In this document: piece by piece, positions 44,448-56,894 of the stretch
How the letters are laid out: each line of letters starts with the position of its first letter
Position numbering within the stretch: the stretch's first letter is position 1
Origin: Coniella vitis
Taxonomy: Eukaryota; Ascomycota; Sordariomycetes; Diaporthales; Schizoparmaceae
Assembly (NCBI GenBank): GCA_011317545.1
Contig: WUJK01000001.1
Location: forward strand, 4,383,001 to 4,447,000
Direction: 5' to 3'
Length of the DNA: 64,000 bases
Program-made: the position numbers and the translations under genes
The notes under the pieces: generated by a model
Database searches by the model: none
Told to the model about the DNA's origin: nothing
Seen by the model: only the letters and a program-made list of their open reading frames with translations

Positions 44448-47354
44448 CTACCAACCGTGCTGTTGCTCTTGCTCCTCCTGTCGTGGGTGAGGGTTCCCCG
44501 TAACCTCCCTAAGCACCTGCCTTGTCCGTGGGTTATCCTCGAAGCTCAGATTTATCAAGTCCACGACCTCATCGACGCTGAAAAACAGACTTAGCTCGCC
44601 TTCGATCCACAGGAACCGTACGTCCTGTAGATTTGACTGTAGCACCTCGCTGAGGTACTTGAGCCGCATCCACGAGGGTGCGTACTGCATCGTCTCGGGG
44701 GTCTCGGATGTGGGATGATGTTGCGCCTCGTATTCTGATGTTGCTGCTGCTGCTGCTGCTGCTGCGCTCTTCTTGCGAGTGGCAGCGGCAGCGGCGCGGC
44801 TCGTTAGGAACAAGTCGTCGAGCTCCGTCACACTCGCAATGAGCTTGGCAATATTGTAGGCGTCCTCTTGCCCGATCGAGGGCGCTTCCATCACGTCCGA
44901 GATGATCTTGAGCGAAATGGTGTCCACAAGGGAGCCGACGGCTTGGCGCCACGCGGATCGGGCCAAGATGCTTTCCCAGGTTGCGGCAAGGGACCGAACG
45001 CGGGCAATGGCACCGTCAACGCAGCTTTCCAGATCGTCTTGTATAAGTAGGCTTTGTTCACCTGTTGTTTACCGCAAGAATGAGTTTCGGACACGCGCAT
45101 TCCCCGAGGAAACATTTACGGGGTAGACGCACCTCCTAGTAGATCGCGAAGAATAGTCTTCTGAATGCTCATCTCATTACTGTACGCTCGGGTTGCGAAG
45201 CTCTGGAGCATTGATATATCATTGTCGAGACGTAACGACCTTTGCGCTTGTGCCGTGAGGTTATCGCGCGCTTTCCAACCAGCTGCGAAGTCCGAGAGCT
45301 TCTCTGCGAGGTAGGTCGAATCATTGTACAAAAACCTAGAGATGTTTAGTGACCAAATCATACGGAGTAAATCAAGAGCGCACGCACATGTTGCCTCCTG
45401 CAGCTAATGCGTAATAATAGGGTCCGACGGCTCTGAACATGGCCAAGGCAAGTGTTGGCAACGTAAAGAGCCCGGCAGCTGCTTTTGCGACAAGGCTGCC
45501 CTGATGCCTATGCAGTATTAGCCGTTGTAGAGTAGCTCCGGAGGATGGAGGTTGACATACTCTGTTTCGGATAGCAACGCGCCATCCTCGATGATGGCAA
45601 AAATAAGCTCGAGTACAGGATCTGGCATGGCAGAGATGTTGTACGTCTCTTTCAAGGTCAACTCTCGCTGCGTCTCTGCTGTTACTGCGCCTACAGCCTG
45701 CTGCTTTTGTTGCACAGGGGATTCAATGTGAGGCTCTGCGTGTGCGTCGTCGTCGTTCCAACCCCAAGCATCACCTGCATCGTCATCGTCATCTTTTGCT
45801 TCCTGCGCTGAGGCGTGAGCCTCAGGTTCAGCGACCTTGTCCTCAGCTTCGTCACCCCACGCTCCCCACGCATCTGCCCCGTCATCATCCGGATCCTCTA
45901 TTGGTATCGTCGGATGGCCTGTATCTGTTGAGGGTGCGACATCTTGTTGCTGGTCGCCTGCATCATCCCAAGCAGCTCCCCAGTCGTCTTCCTCTTCTGC
46001 AGCGGCTGCAAGCTCCTGGCCTTCAGCTTGTGAGATCATTTGCTTTTCAATTCTCTCGACGCTCTTGGGCACACCAAGACCGCCCGATAGTCGAGTCCGT
46101 ACTGTGTCCAATGCCGTTTCCCTGCACTTGGTCAGCCAGACCTTGGGTGCGTCCTCAACCCAATCCTGTAGCTCGTTGAACCCGAGAAGACGTAAGTTTT
46201 GCAGCTGGTGACAAAACTCCTTTGCGGCGGCCATTATGCTTTCGAACTCTTCCATATTTTTGAGAGATGACGGCACTGCTGGGTCCAGCCATTCAGAGAT
46301 TATGCGCGACGCAATTTCTGGCATCATCAAGGTAGAAATCGACTCAAGCAGCTCCGGTGGTAGCCGTTGGGCCAAATACGATAGTACTGTGCCCAAATCA
46401 GAAAACAAAGCATCAATAGTTCGGTCTGCTGAGGCCTCTGCTTGCAGGACACCATCCTTGACCACTACAGTGGGCACTGTTGCACTGTCGACGTTCATAC
46501 GGGGACCGACGATTGCCAAGTCGATGCTATGCCACAGATGCACCATGCGCTGGTTGGTTTCCCTGAAAGAACTTAGTCCAATTGCAGCGTCCGTAATCGT
46601 CATCGGGTTCCCCTCTGTCGTGTTTTGTATCGAAATGCGCTTCTGCTCCACATCGACCTGCACCAAGGCGTGCCAGACCTGTTCAAAGACATTGTGGACG
46701 GCCTCCTTCAGCTCAACGGCCCTGATATCGAGCAGCCGCAAAGCCTTGACGCTGTGCCCTACCGGCAGCGCATCAAGAGCTTGCCAGGCCTTGTCCAACA
46801 GCTCCAATGCCTCCACTACTCGCTGGTCGCGGCACGCCTGCTCAGCCTTGTCCAGCACGCTGTTCACATCTTTTATGGCAACAAGAGCGTGGCGCACGCG
46901 AGAGTTGTATGCAATCTCCGCCTCGAGGAAGGCTACCTTCTCCTCAGCCTCGGCGGCGGCCTCTCCAGAGACGGCGGGCTCGGAAGCTTGACGGAGAATG
47001 TCGTTCGCAGTCTGGCGCGAGCGCAGTATATCGACTTGGAGGGACGCAGCGTTGGCTTTCCAGGTAGCGACATCGGGAGCTGTTTCTTCATTGATGGTAT
47101 GTATCTCTGCCTGATTGATGCGACTGCATGTCAGTATTCCTACCACAGCGCTGCTACCAGCTGGTGCGAGAGAGCAAGGGCAGGTCAAAACGGACTTGGA
47201 GCTGGGACTTTGCCTGTGCAAGCGCATCGATCGCCGAGGGCAGCGCGTCGGAGCTGAGCTTCAAGGCAGACGCATCCTCTTCTGGGAAAGCCCCATTGGT
47301 GGTGAATTCCACCAGTGCCTTGCCCAGGGCCTGTGATGAGTCTGGTATACTCAT
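44448..47354 (-). CDS. ZW10/Dsl1-type vesicle-tethering subunit
   Basis: 881 aa in five exons: 47354..47196, 47110..45561, 45507..45388, 45335..45133, 45061..44448. Joins read SQLQAEIHTIN, LSETEHQGSLV, GGNMFLYNDS and LLGGEQSLL. The Zw10 family subunit of the Dsl1/NRZ complex captures Golgi-derived COPI vesicles at the ER; animal ZW10 also works at kinetochores. The N-terminal coiled-coil region (SLQVDILRSRQTANDIL) and the C-terminal helical bundle (AYNIAKLIASVTELDDLFL, LSLFFSVDEVVDLINLSF) match the family. Residues about 425-505 form an acidic segment with repeated Trp motifs (DDWGAAWDD, DAWGAWGDE, DAWGWNDDD), reminiscent of the Dsl1 lasso that binds COPI. An Ala run encoded by GCA repeats (near 44742-44764) sits in the C-terminal part. 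The first intron donor GTCCGT is slightly unusual. Confidence 0.88.
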
Positions 47355-48831
47355 GACGTGTTTTGTGGTGTGTGCGTGACGTGAAGGCTGTGGTTTGCAG
47401 CCTCGTAGACCATGACGACCGCTGGACGGGCGCGACAAGCTGTCAGGAAGTTGAGGCTCGGTTGCAGGGGTGGTACGTAGGCAACTGGTAGGCCCGGCAG
47501 CTGCCTGGCTATGATCTAGAGCGTCCAGAGCATTCCAGGGCAGCTAGGTTGCTATCACAGCGGGTTGTGCCACTGTAGAATTAGGACGTTACCGTGGCAG
47601 GTGGGCATTCATCACTGGTGTTGCTCCAACTTCAAGCTCCCCACCCTGAACCCCAGCGCAAGCCAGGCCAGGTGGGGTGAAATCTTGACATCAAAGTGCC
47701 CCTCTACGTATATTCTCAGTTTCACTCTCCACCACCTTTACGTTGCGCCCTTGCACCTTCTCTAGTCAACAAGGCCACAGGTATCTGTGTCAGAGTGAAC
47801 TGTACCCGAGCGCCAACCTTGCGGGCTTACCAAGAGCCTCATCGTTCCGCAGTGTGAGTGAAGCCCAACCTCCGCCATTGATTTATACACGGTCAAACGC
47901 CGGCCTTGCCCCAATCGCGGGCCTCTTTTTGTGTTTCTTGCACCACTGTCCTTCAACTCGTCTCACAACCTAACCGTTTGTGACGCAGCCTGCCAGTCCA
48001 CACTTGGATCCAATTGGCAACAGCTTGCTGGGCAGTTCCACCGCGGCAGCAGCTTGCCTTACACAGCATTGAGCCTGGAGCTGTGGCAGAGCTGTGGGCA
48101 GTCTTCTCCAGTGAGTGGACTGAGTGGATATAAAGTATCACTGAGCTGCTGCCAAAGATACCCCGCAATCAGCAGGTCACTGGATCCTCTGCCTGTCATC
48201 AACGCTGCTGGGGCCAAGTGTGGCTGCAATCCCACCACAACCAGACGCTCAACGCGGCTTACCAGGTGTGTAAGCCAGCCTTTGCTGCTCCCTCAACACC
48301 CCAAAGGCATTCTGCCCATCACACGCTTCCCCTTTGCTTCATCCTCTTTTCCCTGCTCCTCTATCTCTGCTCCTACAATCTGCTCCAATCCATCCCGTCC
48401 TCACGATCCCCCCTTGGCCTCATCTGCCTGCCACACATGAGCCTGCTACCGGGGCACTTTGGCTTGGGAGCACGAACCACGTGTGCAAGCGTGAGGTGAT
48501 CTCATCCACTGTCCAATGCTGGGCCTGAGAAGCATTGCCTTCGCCTCACCTGGACATGGCATGGCTCCAGGGCTTGCCAAGAGCCTTGCTCTTCACAGCT
48601 TTGGCTGCCCTGCTTGCTTCTGTGGCCCTATATCGCCATGGCGTACATACCGGGTATGGTATGGATCCGCGTAGTGTTGTCCAACCCGAATGTGGCAGCC
48701 CCCCGAGACCCCTTCTCATCACAAGTCCCCCACTGTCTCTGTTGCAGCAAAAGTGCCTGGATATTGGGAAGCCTGCTAACACCCTTCATAGGGACTTCAA
48801 GCACTTTATCACCGCCTCTTCCACTTTCGAG
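47355..48831. promoter_or_regulatory. Divergent promoter, ZW10 and M16 protease
   Basis: 1.48 kb between two outward-facing start codons. ORFs here are short, overlapping and without family character. CT-rich stretches near 48290-48370 and 47700-47760 resemble fungal promoter or leader sequence. A spliced leader of the protease gene could begin here, since its frame stays open upstream of the chosen ATG. Confidence 0.4.
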
Positions 48832-51800
48832 ATGGCGCCGGTACAACCGCCCCGTTTCCGCAAAATCCAGCAATTCAAGACTGAGTATGCGCCAACAACA
48901 ATCACTCAGTATGAATCCGAGCGGAGCGGCATGCAGGTCATTGTGGCCGACCGGGAGGGGCCAAAGGTCAATGGTTACTTCACTCTAGCGACGGAGATTT
49001 TGGACGACTCCGGCGCTCCCCACACGCTCGAGCACCTGGTCTTTATGGGCTCCAGAAGCTACCAGTACAAGGGCCTGCTAGACAAGCTGGCCTCCAGGGC
49101 CTATTCCAACACCAACGCCTGGACTGCTGTCGACCACACTGCCTACACTCTGGAGACGGCTGGGTGGGAAGGGTTTGCCCAGATTCTGCCTGTTTACTTG
49201 GAGCACGTCATCCTCCCCACCATTACTGACGAGGCCTGCATTACCGAAGTACACCATATCGACGGCGAAGGCAACGATGCAGGCGTGGTGTACTCTGAGA
49301 TGCAAGCGCTGCGTTTCAATATGGCCGAGCTCATGGACCTGAGAGCGCGTCGCCTTTTGTACCCAGAAAATGTCGGATTCCGATACGAGACGGGCGGTAT
49401 GCCGGAAAATCTGCGCCATCTGACCCCTGAGCGAATCCGGGAATTCCACAAGGAGATGTACCAGCCACGGAACCTTGCTGTCATTATCGTAGGAGAGACC
49501 GATCATGACAATTTGCTGAGAATATTGGACGACTTTGAGGAAAGCATCAAGGACAGCATACCACCCATGGACGCTCCCTTCAAGAGGTATCCCGCCCCGT
49601 TGACTATTACTCCTGCTTTACGATGCAACGCCTAATTTGCTGACATGTACTCCAGACCTTGGATCGACTCACCGCAGCCACCAGCTCTCAAGGAGACCAC
49701 CGTCGTGACCGAAGAGTTTCCTGAAGAAGATGAGTCCACTGGAGACATCGTCTCGGCCTTTTTTGGTCCCAACTGCAATGACCTCATTGCTGCGGCCGCA
49801 TTAAACGTCTTGTTGACCTATCTCTGTGGCTCGTCCGTCTCCATATTGGAGAACATCATAGTCGAGAAGGAAGAACTCGCCAGTTCTGTCTCTTACTGGT
49901 GGGATGCGAGACCCAACTCCACCATTTGGTTCCAACCCACTGGCGTGGCAGCGGACAAGCTCGAATTCGTCGAAAAGAGATTGCATGATCTCTTGAGGGA
50001 AGTTGCTTCCAAGCCCCTCGACATGTCATATATGAAGGAATGCATTAGCCGTGAACGGCGACAAGTCAAGTTCTCGGCAGAGAGCTCGGAACAGTTCTAC
50101 TCGCAGAACCTGATCTCAGACTATCTGTTCGGCAGACGAGACGGCTCCACACTGCGCGACCTGGAGACTGTAGAGGAGTATGATGTTTTGAACAATTGGA
50201 CCGAAGATGAATGGCGCACGTTCCTCAAAAAGTGGCTTGTAGATGCTCACCACGTGTCTGTCTTGGGCAAGCCTTCCATGGCCTTGGCAACCAAGGTCAA
50301 GGAAGCTGAAGAAGCGCGCATTGCGAAACGAAAGGAGGAACTTGGGCCGGATGGACTGAAGAAGCTGGCAGAGAAGCTTGAGGCTGCAAAGGCCAAGAAC
50401 GAGACTGACATTCCTTCGTCCGTCATCGACCAGTGGCCGGTGCCCGGTACGGAGTCGATCCACTTCATCGAATCAAGCACGGCAAGATCTGGCAAAGCAA
50501 AGTCGGTAGGCGCGGGCCAAGAGTCGGCCCAGAAGCTCATCGACCAGGCTGCGCCAGGGCTGCCTTTGTTCATTCAGTATGAGCATGTGCCAAGCAATTT
50601 CGTAAACATTGCTCTTCACGTGGGGACCTCAAAGATACCCGCCGAGCTGAAACCGCTCATGTCCATCTTTATCGACAACTTCTTCAACACCCCCATCAAG
50701 CGTGATGGTAAGCTGATTAGCTTTGAGGACGTAGTCATGGAGCTCGAGAAGGATACCATTAGCTACGCCATCAACGGCGGAGGCAAAGTGTACGATCCCG
50801 AAAGCATCTTTATCAGCCTGCAACTGGAACCAGAAAAGTACACGTCCATCATTAGCTGGCTTCGCGCCCTGATGTTTGACAGTGTCTTTGATGTGCGGAG
50901 GCTCAAGGCCAGCATTTCGAAAACCCTCGCCGACATTCCCGAGGCAAAGCGGGACGGAAGAGCAATGTCGCTCGAGGTTGACTGGGCGTTACATGTGGAC
51001 AAGTCTTGGCTGCCAATGGCCAGACGTACACTCGTCAAGGCTGTTTACCTGCGCCGGCTCAAGAAGCTCTTGCAAAGCGAGCCAGACAAGATTGTAGACA
51101 TGTTTGAGAAGCTGCGCAGGTGCTTGTTCACCTTTGAGAATGTCCGTGTGCTGGTGACAAGTGATCTCACCAAGCTTGGTGAACCCGTACAGCCTTGGGA
51201 CGAGCTGACCAAGTTGCTCGGCAGCGAAAAGGACATGGCGCCCATCATTGAGACGCACACTGTGCTCAATGCCGAAGGAAAGTCCCCGGGCAATGTTGGC
51301 TCTGTCCTCATTCCCATGACTAGTCTCGATAGCTCTTACAGCGTGAGCACCACCAGCAGTCTGACATCCTATGATGACCCACGTGTTCCTGCGATGCTTG
51401 TGGCTATTGGCTATCTTGAGGCAGTGGAGGGCCCTCTATGGAATGCTGTTCGTGGTAGCGGTCTTGCTTATGGCACGCACTTTAGCCGCGAGCTGGACTG
51501 GGGCTTCCTGCAATACCGCGTATACCGTTCGCCAGACGCCAGCAAAGCCATTGATATCTCGCGCGAGACGGTGGAGAAACTCGCCACCGGTCAGGTCCCA
51601 CTTGACCGGCATCTAGTCGAGGGTGCTGTCAGTGGCATTGTGTCTGGCTTTGCGGACGAGCAGTCTACCATGGCAGATGCGGCTCAGCAAAACTACATCC
51701 TCAGTGTTGTCAGGGGCCTGGGATCGGACTGGACAAAGAAGATCATGGCGCAAGTCCGACACGTTACGGACGACGAGATTCGCAAGGTCATGCTCGACTT

Positions 51801-52171
51801 GATTATGCCAGTGTTCAAGCCTGGCAAGAGCAATGTGGTGGTGACATGCGCACCCATCATGCAAGAGGTGAGTACTAGAATCCCTTTGCATATGAGGCTC
51901 TGCTAGTCGAGAGTGGCAATAACTAACGACTGTGCCTTTACAGAACATGGAGAAGGCCTTGAAACAGATGGGCTACGCCACACAGGTCAAGGCGCTTTCC
52001 GACTTTTACGAAGACTACGGTCTCAGCGCAGGAGACGAGGACGACGCGCCTGAAGAGGATGAGGACGAGGATGAAGACGAGTCTGAGGAGGATGAAGAGG
52101 ATGACATGTCGGAGGAAGAAGACGCCATCATGGACGACATGGATGGCGACTCTGATTTTGAGCTGGAGTAG
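48832..52171 (+). CDS. M16 (pitrilysin-type) zinc metalloprotease
   Basis: 1064 aa in three exons: 48832..49586, 49656..51867, 51944..52171; joins read APFKRPWIDSP and IMQENMEKAL. The inverted zinc motif HxxEH is HTLEH at residues 64-68, with the distal acidic ligand expected in NDAGVVYSEM. The N-terminus MAPVQPPRFRKIQQFKTEY fits the cytosolic subgroup related to yeast YOL098C (Sdd3), not the presequence protease, and I see no mitochondrial leader. Four M16-type domains are implied by length. The protein ends in a strongly acidic tail (EEDEDEDEDESEEDEEDD and more). It probably degrades peptides in an enclosed chamber; physiological substrates are unknown. The frame is open upstream to 48535, so an earlier start is possible, but family similarity begins at MAPV. 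Confidence 0.92.
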
Positions 52172-53639
52172 CATTATAAGTAGCAAAGTAGAACTCGCTC
52201 TCCACCCCAGCAACAAGGGTAACCAAAGAGAATATTGCATCCAAGGTTGATTATTTCTCATGGTGAGTAATTCTTCCAGATTGCCTGATGAATATTGGCA
52301 TAATTAATGCCAAATCCGCCGCCTTGCATGGTCCTTTGGGGAGAAGGTCAGGGGAGTCTGCAAGTTAATTTATAGACACGACCTAGGCTGCGGACTTTGT
52401 GTATGTACTTTCAGTAAAAGCACACCAACCTATCCAACCTATTTCCAGTTATGGCCAGGATATTCACGTATGGGGCCGGGCACGGGCAAAATGCAAGACT
52501 CAGGAGTTATATGCTGCACAGCGCGGACTTGTCAGCATGAACTTTTGTCTAGTCTCGGTGACGGCGGGGTGCCTATACATTAAGTGAAGTTAAGTTCTGG
52601 CTGGCTTGTTGTGCAGAATCACCACCTGCTATATTGGCAATGCTTCGTGACTACGCTGGGAACTCGCCTTTATAGCGCGGTTCGGGCAATGAATTGTGAT
52701 GTGACTTTCCTTCTTTTTTTCCTTCTTTTTTTTTTCTTTTTTTTTCGGTTGAGGGTAAGTTAGCGGTCTGGTGCTGTTCTCATTGATGTGTATCTGTGTA
52801 TCTGTGTTTATATATGTCCGGATTAGGGCCGTCGAAAAGGACAATTATCCTGAGCTATACCTCGTTCGAAGTGTAGCCGTCGTGAAAGCCGCGCCAGTTG
52901 GTGGTTTGTTGGTGGCACTGGTTGGTTAGCTACTATGTACTAGCTCGCGGCCTAGCCCTTCTGTGCCGACTGTGGCATCGCCCGGGGCCCAAAGTATCAG
53001 ATACTTCTACCGAATGACTTATCGCTCATCGCACACCACGCCCGTCCTTGAGTACGAGTAAAAGGTACTTCAGACCTACAAGATGATCCGTGCAAGTGCC
53101 ATGTACTTCTTCTACAGTATGGAACAAGCCGCCCCTTGTCTTCAGCCGTCGTCGGCCCTTTATCCTCCTTATCGCAGAGTATTCCCTGTCACTGCAGCGT
53201 CATAAGCTCCGAAGGCATCGCGAATGGGCGACTGCAATGAGAGGGCACTAGGCATGAAAGTACTTGCCTCGTGGTGACTGATATCAATGTGACACGATTT
53301 TCCGCTCTCCTCCTTGTCCTTTACTACCAACATTACACCAAAGCAACACGATTGTACCTTGCAATCCCAACTCTTCAGAAAGCGCCTTTTCTTTTGTTAT
53401 ATAATTCCTCAAACCCATAGGAGGCTTCTCGACTTTCCTTGGTTTTTTGTTCCCTCCGAGCGCGCTTTCTTTTCTCGTCTCTTCGCTTTTGAACAGATTC
53501 GCTGCCGGATAGTAGAAAAACAGTGTTTAGCTGTCTACTTTTCTTATACTGCTCATCTCCAACTTCCCATCGTTTTTTTTTCAATCCTTCTTGTTCGCGT
53601 TGCACAGGCAGAGTCGTTCCGATTCACCCACTCACCACC
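52172..53639. other. 1.47-kb intergenic region
   Basis: Protease 3' UTR and LOG-gene promoter. It includes T-rich runs (about 52708-52746), a TACTATGTA word at 52931-52939, and pyrimidine-rich leader-like sequence after 53310. No gene seen. Confidence 0.45.
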
Positions 53640-53830
53640 ATGGCATCCGGAGGCGCCTCACCCATGCCACGAACCGCCACGCCGCTCAAGACGGAGAAAC
53701 GCAAGATATGCGTCTACTGCGGTTCGTCGCCGGGGACCAAGCCAGAGCACATGGAGGCTGCGCGACAGCTTGCGCGAGTGATGGCTGCGAATGATATCGG
53801 ATTAGGTAGGTTTTCGTGACACCTGTCTGT

Positions 53831-53871
<41 letters not shown>

Positions 53872-54532
53872 GTGATTCATAGTGGTACAAACCCATCTTA
53901 CCCCCGTCGGGTTGAATAACAGGCTAACCATGGTGGTCTTGTCTTGTTGGTTATATGTAGTCTACGGCGGCGGCACAGTCGGCCTCATGGGCGAGATAGC
54001 GCGCACACTCGTGTCCCTCTCTGGCCCGGACGCCGTCCACGGCATCATCCCCGAGCCTCTCGTGAAGTACGAGCGCGACCCAACCTATACTTCCTCCGGC
54101 GCCTCAGCGTCCACCGCCACAAACGGTGACACAGCGCAACTTGCCATTCCCGAGGAATCTATCTTTGGCAAGACGACAATTGTCCCGGACATGCACACGC
54201 GCAAGAGAATGATGGCACAAGAGATCCAGGCTGGAGGGCCCGGGTCGGGTTTCATTGCGCTGCCGGGTGGGTTCGGCACAATGGAGGAGTTATTGGAGAT
54301 TTGCACGTGGAATCAGTTGGGCATTCAGCGGAGCGGAATCTGCGTCTTGAATGTGAATGGATTCTATGATGGATTGATGAGCTGGATACAGAAGAGTATT
54401 GAGGAGGGCTTCATTCGGCCTGGGAACATGGAGATCCTGGCGTCCGCTGCGACACCCGAGGAGGCTATCAAGATATTGGCTGCGTACAAGACGCCTGATT
54501 CGGTGCTCAAGCTGAAATGGGGCAACGAGTAG
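53640..54532 (+). CDS. LOG-family phosphoribohydrolase
   Basis: 245 aa, exons 53640..53805 and 53961..54532, joined as NDIGLVYGGGTVGLMG. The ATG at 53640 has context CACCATGG. The Rossmann-like start KICVYCGSSPG and the signature PGGFGTMEELLE (about residue 155) define the family once called lysine decarboxylase-like. Members cleave ribose-5-phosphate from nucleoside monophosphates; plant and some fungal ones release active cytokinin. No lysine-decarboxylase function should be inferred. A linker rich in Ser/Thr/Ala (SSGASASTATNGD) is a fungal insertion. The intron contains a 34-base CT repeat. Whether this fungus makes cytokinins cannot be judged here, as no isopentenyltransferase is nearby. 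Confidence 0.92.
53835..53868 (+). repeat. (CT)17 microsatellite in LOG intron
   Basis: Uninterrupted CT dinucleotides inside the single intron of the LOG gene, well upstream of the acceptor. Confidence 0.95.
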
Positions 54533-55097
54533 AAGTATTGACGATTGTTGACTATACGGTCAATGAAGGTGCTGGATATTGTTTCTACGCATGACGATGA
54601 AGTTCGATGAGGTAGAAGGCCATCATCTGCACTGGCTGACGGCAACGTCCCACGGCTAGGAAGGACAGTCAAATGGGCTTTATATCACATAAGGAAAATC
54701 AGATAGGCATCGAGCTCATGAGCAACAGAGATTCCAAATGGATTATAGACCACTCGCGCTGTTCATGCTTGCGATTGGAATTTCTGTGATGAGATTCACA
54801 GGAAGCCGAATCCGCAGATGAGCATGTTGCCTTGTGTATAAGTGCTTTCTGTCTTCTGTATCGCGTGGTATGTTGGCAAAATGTTTAGTGTCATTAACCT
54901 CTGGTCGAGCAACCGTTTCAGAGTGCCGCTTCCGTGTCGTCTAAGTTCGTGCATGATCATACAAGTGCTCTGTAACCTCCGCTATCTTGCTTCTCCACCT
55001 CTACAGACCTCTCGAACACCTTGTCAAAAAATGATGACTGCTGCCGCCTTCAAATCATCATCCTCTTTCACTGGCCTTGCGGGTGCAAGACAAGCAC
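54533..55097. other. Convergent intergenic region
   Basis: 565 bases holding the 3' ends of the LOG gene and the proteasome gene. Nothing else seen. Confidence 0.4.
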
Positions 55098-56078
55098 CTA
55101 GCTGTCGACATCCATGCCTTCACCAGCTGGCTCAGCCCTCTCCGTCTCGCCTTCACCCTCGTCTCCAGCGTCCTTGTCATCGGCAACAGCATCGATCCAA
55201 GCCTTGACGTCTTGGCCATCGTATACCTTGAAGGGGTCGACCTTCTTGACGCCATCTGCACTGTGCTCAAGGCCAACCACGCCCACACTTGTGTTTTCCA
55301 CAGTCAACTCGCGGTCTTGCACCAGACTCTCCTTGAGCGCCCGCAAGCCGTGCTTGATGAGCTCTTCACGATCGCAGCTCTCAAACTTGTCGAGGTTCTT
55401 TTCCAAGTACGTCCGCGCCATCTGGGATCGGCCACCAATCGCAAACGCTACCATCTCCTCGCACAAGCCCGATGGCTGGAATTCAAACAAGTGAGGGCCC
55501 TTGTCGTCGACACCAGCAACCAACAAGCCCACGCCGTAGGGCCGTTTGCCGTAGTGCTGGGTATTGATCTGCGCTTTTTCACCAATCATCTCAACCAGTG
55601 ATCGCAGGGGCATGTCGCGGCCGTAGGTTAGACGGTGGCCCAGGCATTGCTGCTTCATAAAGTTGGAGAGAACGCGCGCGTCCGAGGCGAGACCGGCGAT
55701 TGCTATGCCGACATGGGAGTCGATGGGGAAGAGTTTCTTTTGGTATGACGAGAGTTCTTCGGCGTTACGCTGTAGTGTGCGAAGGATGCAAGTGTCAGCA
55801 CTTCTCGTGCTTTTCAATATATGATTCACGGATATGCATGACCTTACCTTGATGCCCACCAAGACGGAGTGTGACTTGCTTGCTATTCCAACAACAACCG
55901 AACCCTGCTTGACGGCTTCGGCGGCGTATTCGACCTGGAATATACGGCCTTGCGGCGAGCTAGCCAGAGTAAAAGTGCTCTTGTTAGCCACGTAGACCAG
56001 GAGCAACGTGACAGGGCGAAGAAGATTGAGAATGGCTCACAATGTGACTGAGTCGTTGTCGTAGTTGTTTCTGAACAT
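55098..56078 (-). CDS. PRE5: 20S proteasome subunit alpha-6 (PSMA1/Pre5 type)
   Basis: 273 aa in three exons: 56078..56041, 55959..55848, 55769..55098. The first exon is only 38 bases and encodes MFRNNYDNDSVT; its splice rebuilds VTFSPQGRIFQVEYA, the alpha-subunit hallmark, and the second join reads VGIKRNAEELS. YAAEAVKQGSVVVGI and the Met/Gln/Gly-rich ring contacts (GRSQMARTYLEKN) identify alpha-6 among the seven alpha types. The C-terminal tail is acidic (DDKDAGDEGEGETERAE). As an alpha subunit it has no protease activity but forms the gated outer ring. It is divergently arranged with VPS55. Confidence 0.95.
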
Positions 56079-56894
56079 GTTGGGCAGCTCAGTAACGCAA
56101 CGCGATTACAGGGAGAAGGTAATGTCGACTCGTCCAGTTGGGAATGGGAAAGGGCGTAGAGTCGAGAGCTGGAAGAAGCGCGGTGGTTTGCAGAGAGTCG
56201 AGCTTCGAGGGTTGAGGAAGGTGACGATGCGTATGGGTTTGCAGTTTGGCGTGTGTTTGTATAAGGTGCAGGACGAAGGCCACAGGCAAGGCAACTTCGA
56301 GCTTCGTAACTAACTGAGCTCACTGCTGGGAAGCTGGGGCGGCCACTAAGCCGTACAGGTGGTACTTCTACCATAGTACTTGCACTATTATGTACTTCGT
56401 AGTGGGCTTATCGGCGATAAGCACCTGCAGCAGGGGGTACACTGGCAGACTGGCTGCAGGCAGGCAGAGGCTGGGCTCCCGGCCTCGGGGGGCGGGCACT
56501 CTTGAGGCTCAATATCCCGACAAGGAAGCTGCTGCTGCTGCTGCTGCTGACGACGTCAACTGGGACCATTTGAGCACTGCTGCAACGCACATTTCCGCCA
56601 ACAACGCCTTTGAGACAGTCTCAGCGACGACGATTGCGACGATACGACGATACGACGTCCAAATTACGACTTCTTTTCAGAATCTTCGAGGCCCTGGACC
56701 GGCAACCACTAACGAGAACAGCAACGGCACTGTCACGTTTCCTCACCCAGCCACTGTCTTGACTGCCTGTCGAACGACGACAACAGCGTTATCTACGCGC
56801 TCAGCAGCGTCTCGCTCTCTCAATCATCGCTACTCTTTATCAAGGCTCTCGCACTCTCACTTGCGAAAGATACCGCAATACAACGCTTGCCACC
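56079..56894. promoter_or_regulatory. Divergent promoter, proteasome alpha-6 and VPS55
   Basis: 816 bases between outward-facing starts. It includes a short CTG repeat (near 56528-56549). The yeast proteasome control element was not found by eye. No extra gene. Confidence 0.45.

Larger units (their letters stand above)
4873..52939. repeat. Dispersed TACTATGTA / TACATAGTA words
   Basis: Exact TACTATGTA starts at 4873, 21070, 32027, 36887, 37599, 39605, 40542, 40648, 42253, 42322, 42524, 42580, 42982, 43748 and 52931. Its complement TACATAGTA starts at 21205, 31720, 38091, 38457, 40630 and 42600. That is 21 hand-located copies; a random 64-kb sequence would be expected to hold about half a copy of either form. 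None lies in a coding exon. The word is an imperfect palindrome, TAC-N3-GTA. The coordinates bracket the first and last copies only and do not mark one element. Confidence 0.75.

Noticed and set aside
48535..48831. Extended start of the M16 protease with a hydrophobic leader
   Set aside because: Family similarity begins at MAPVQPP; the upstream frame is open but irregular, and a membrane leader does not fit the cytosolic subgroup. Not fully excluded.
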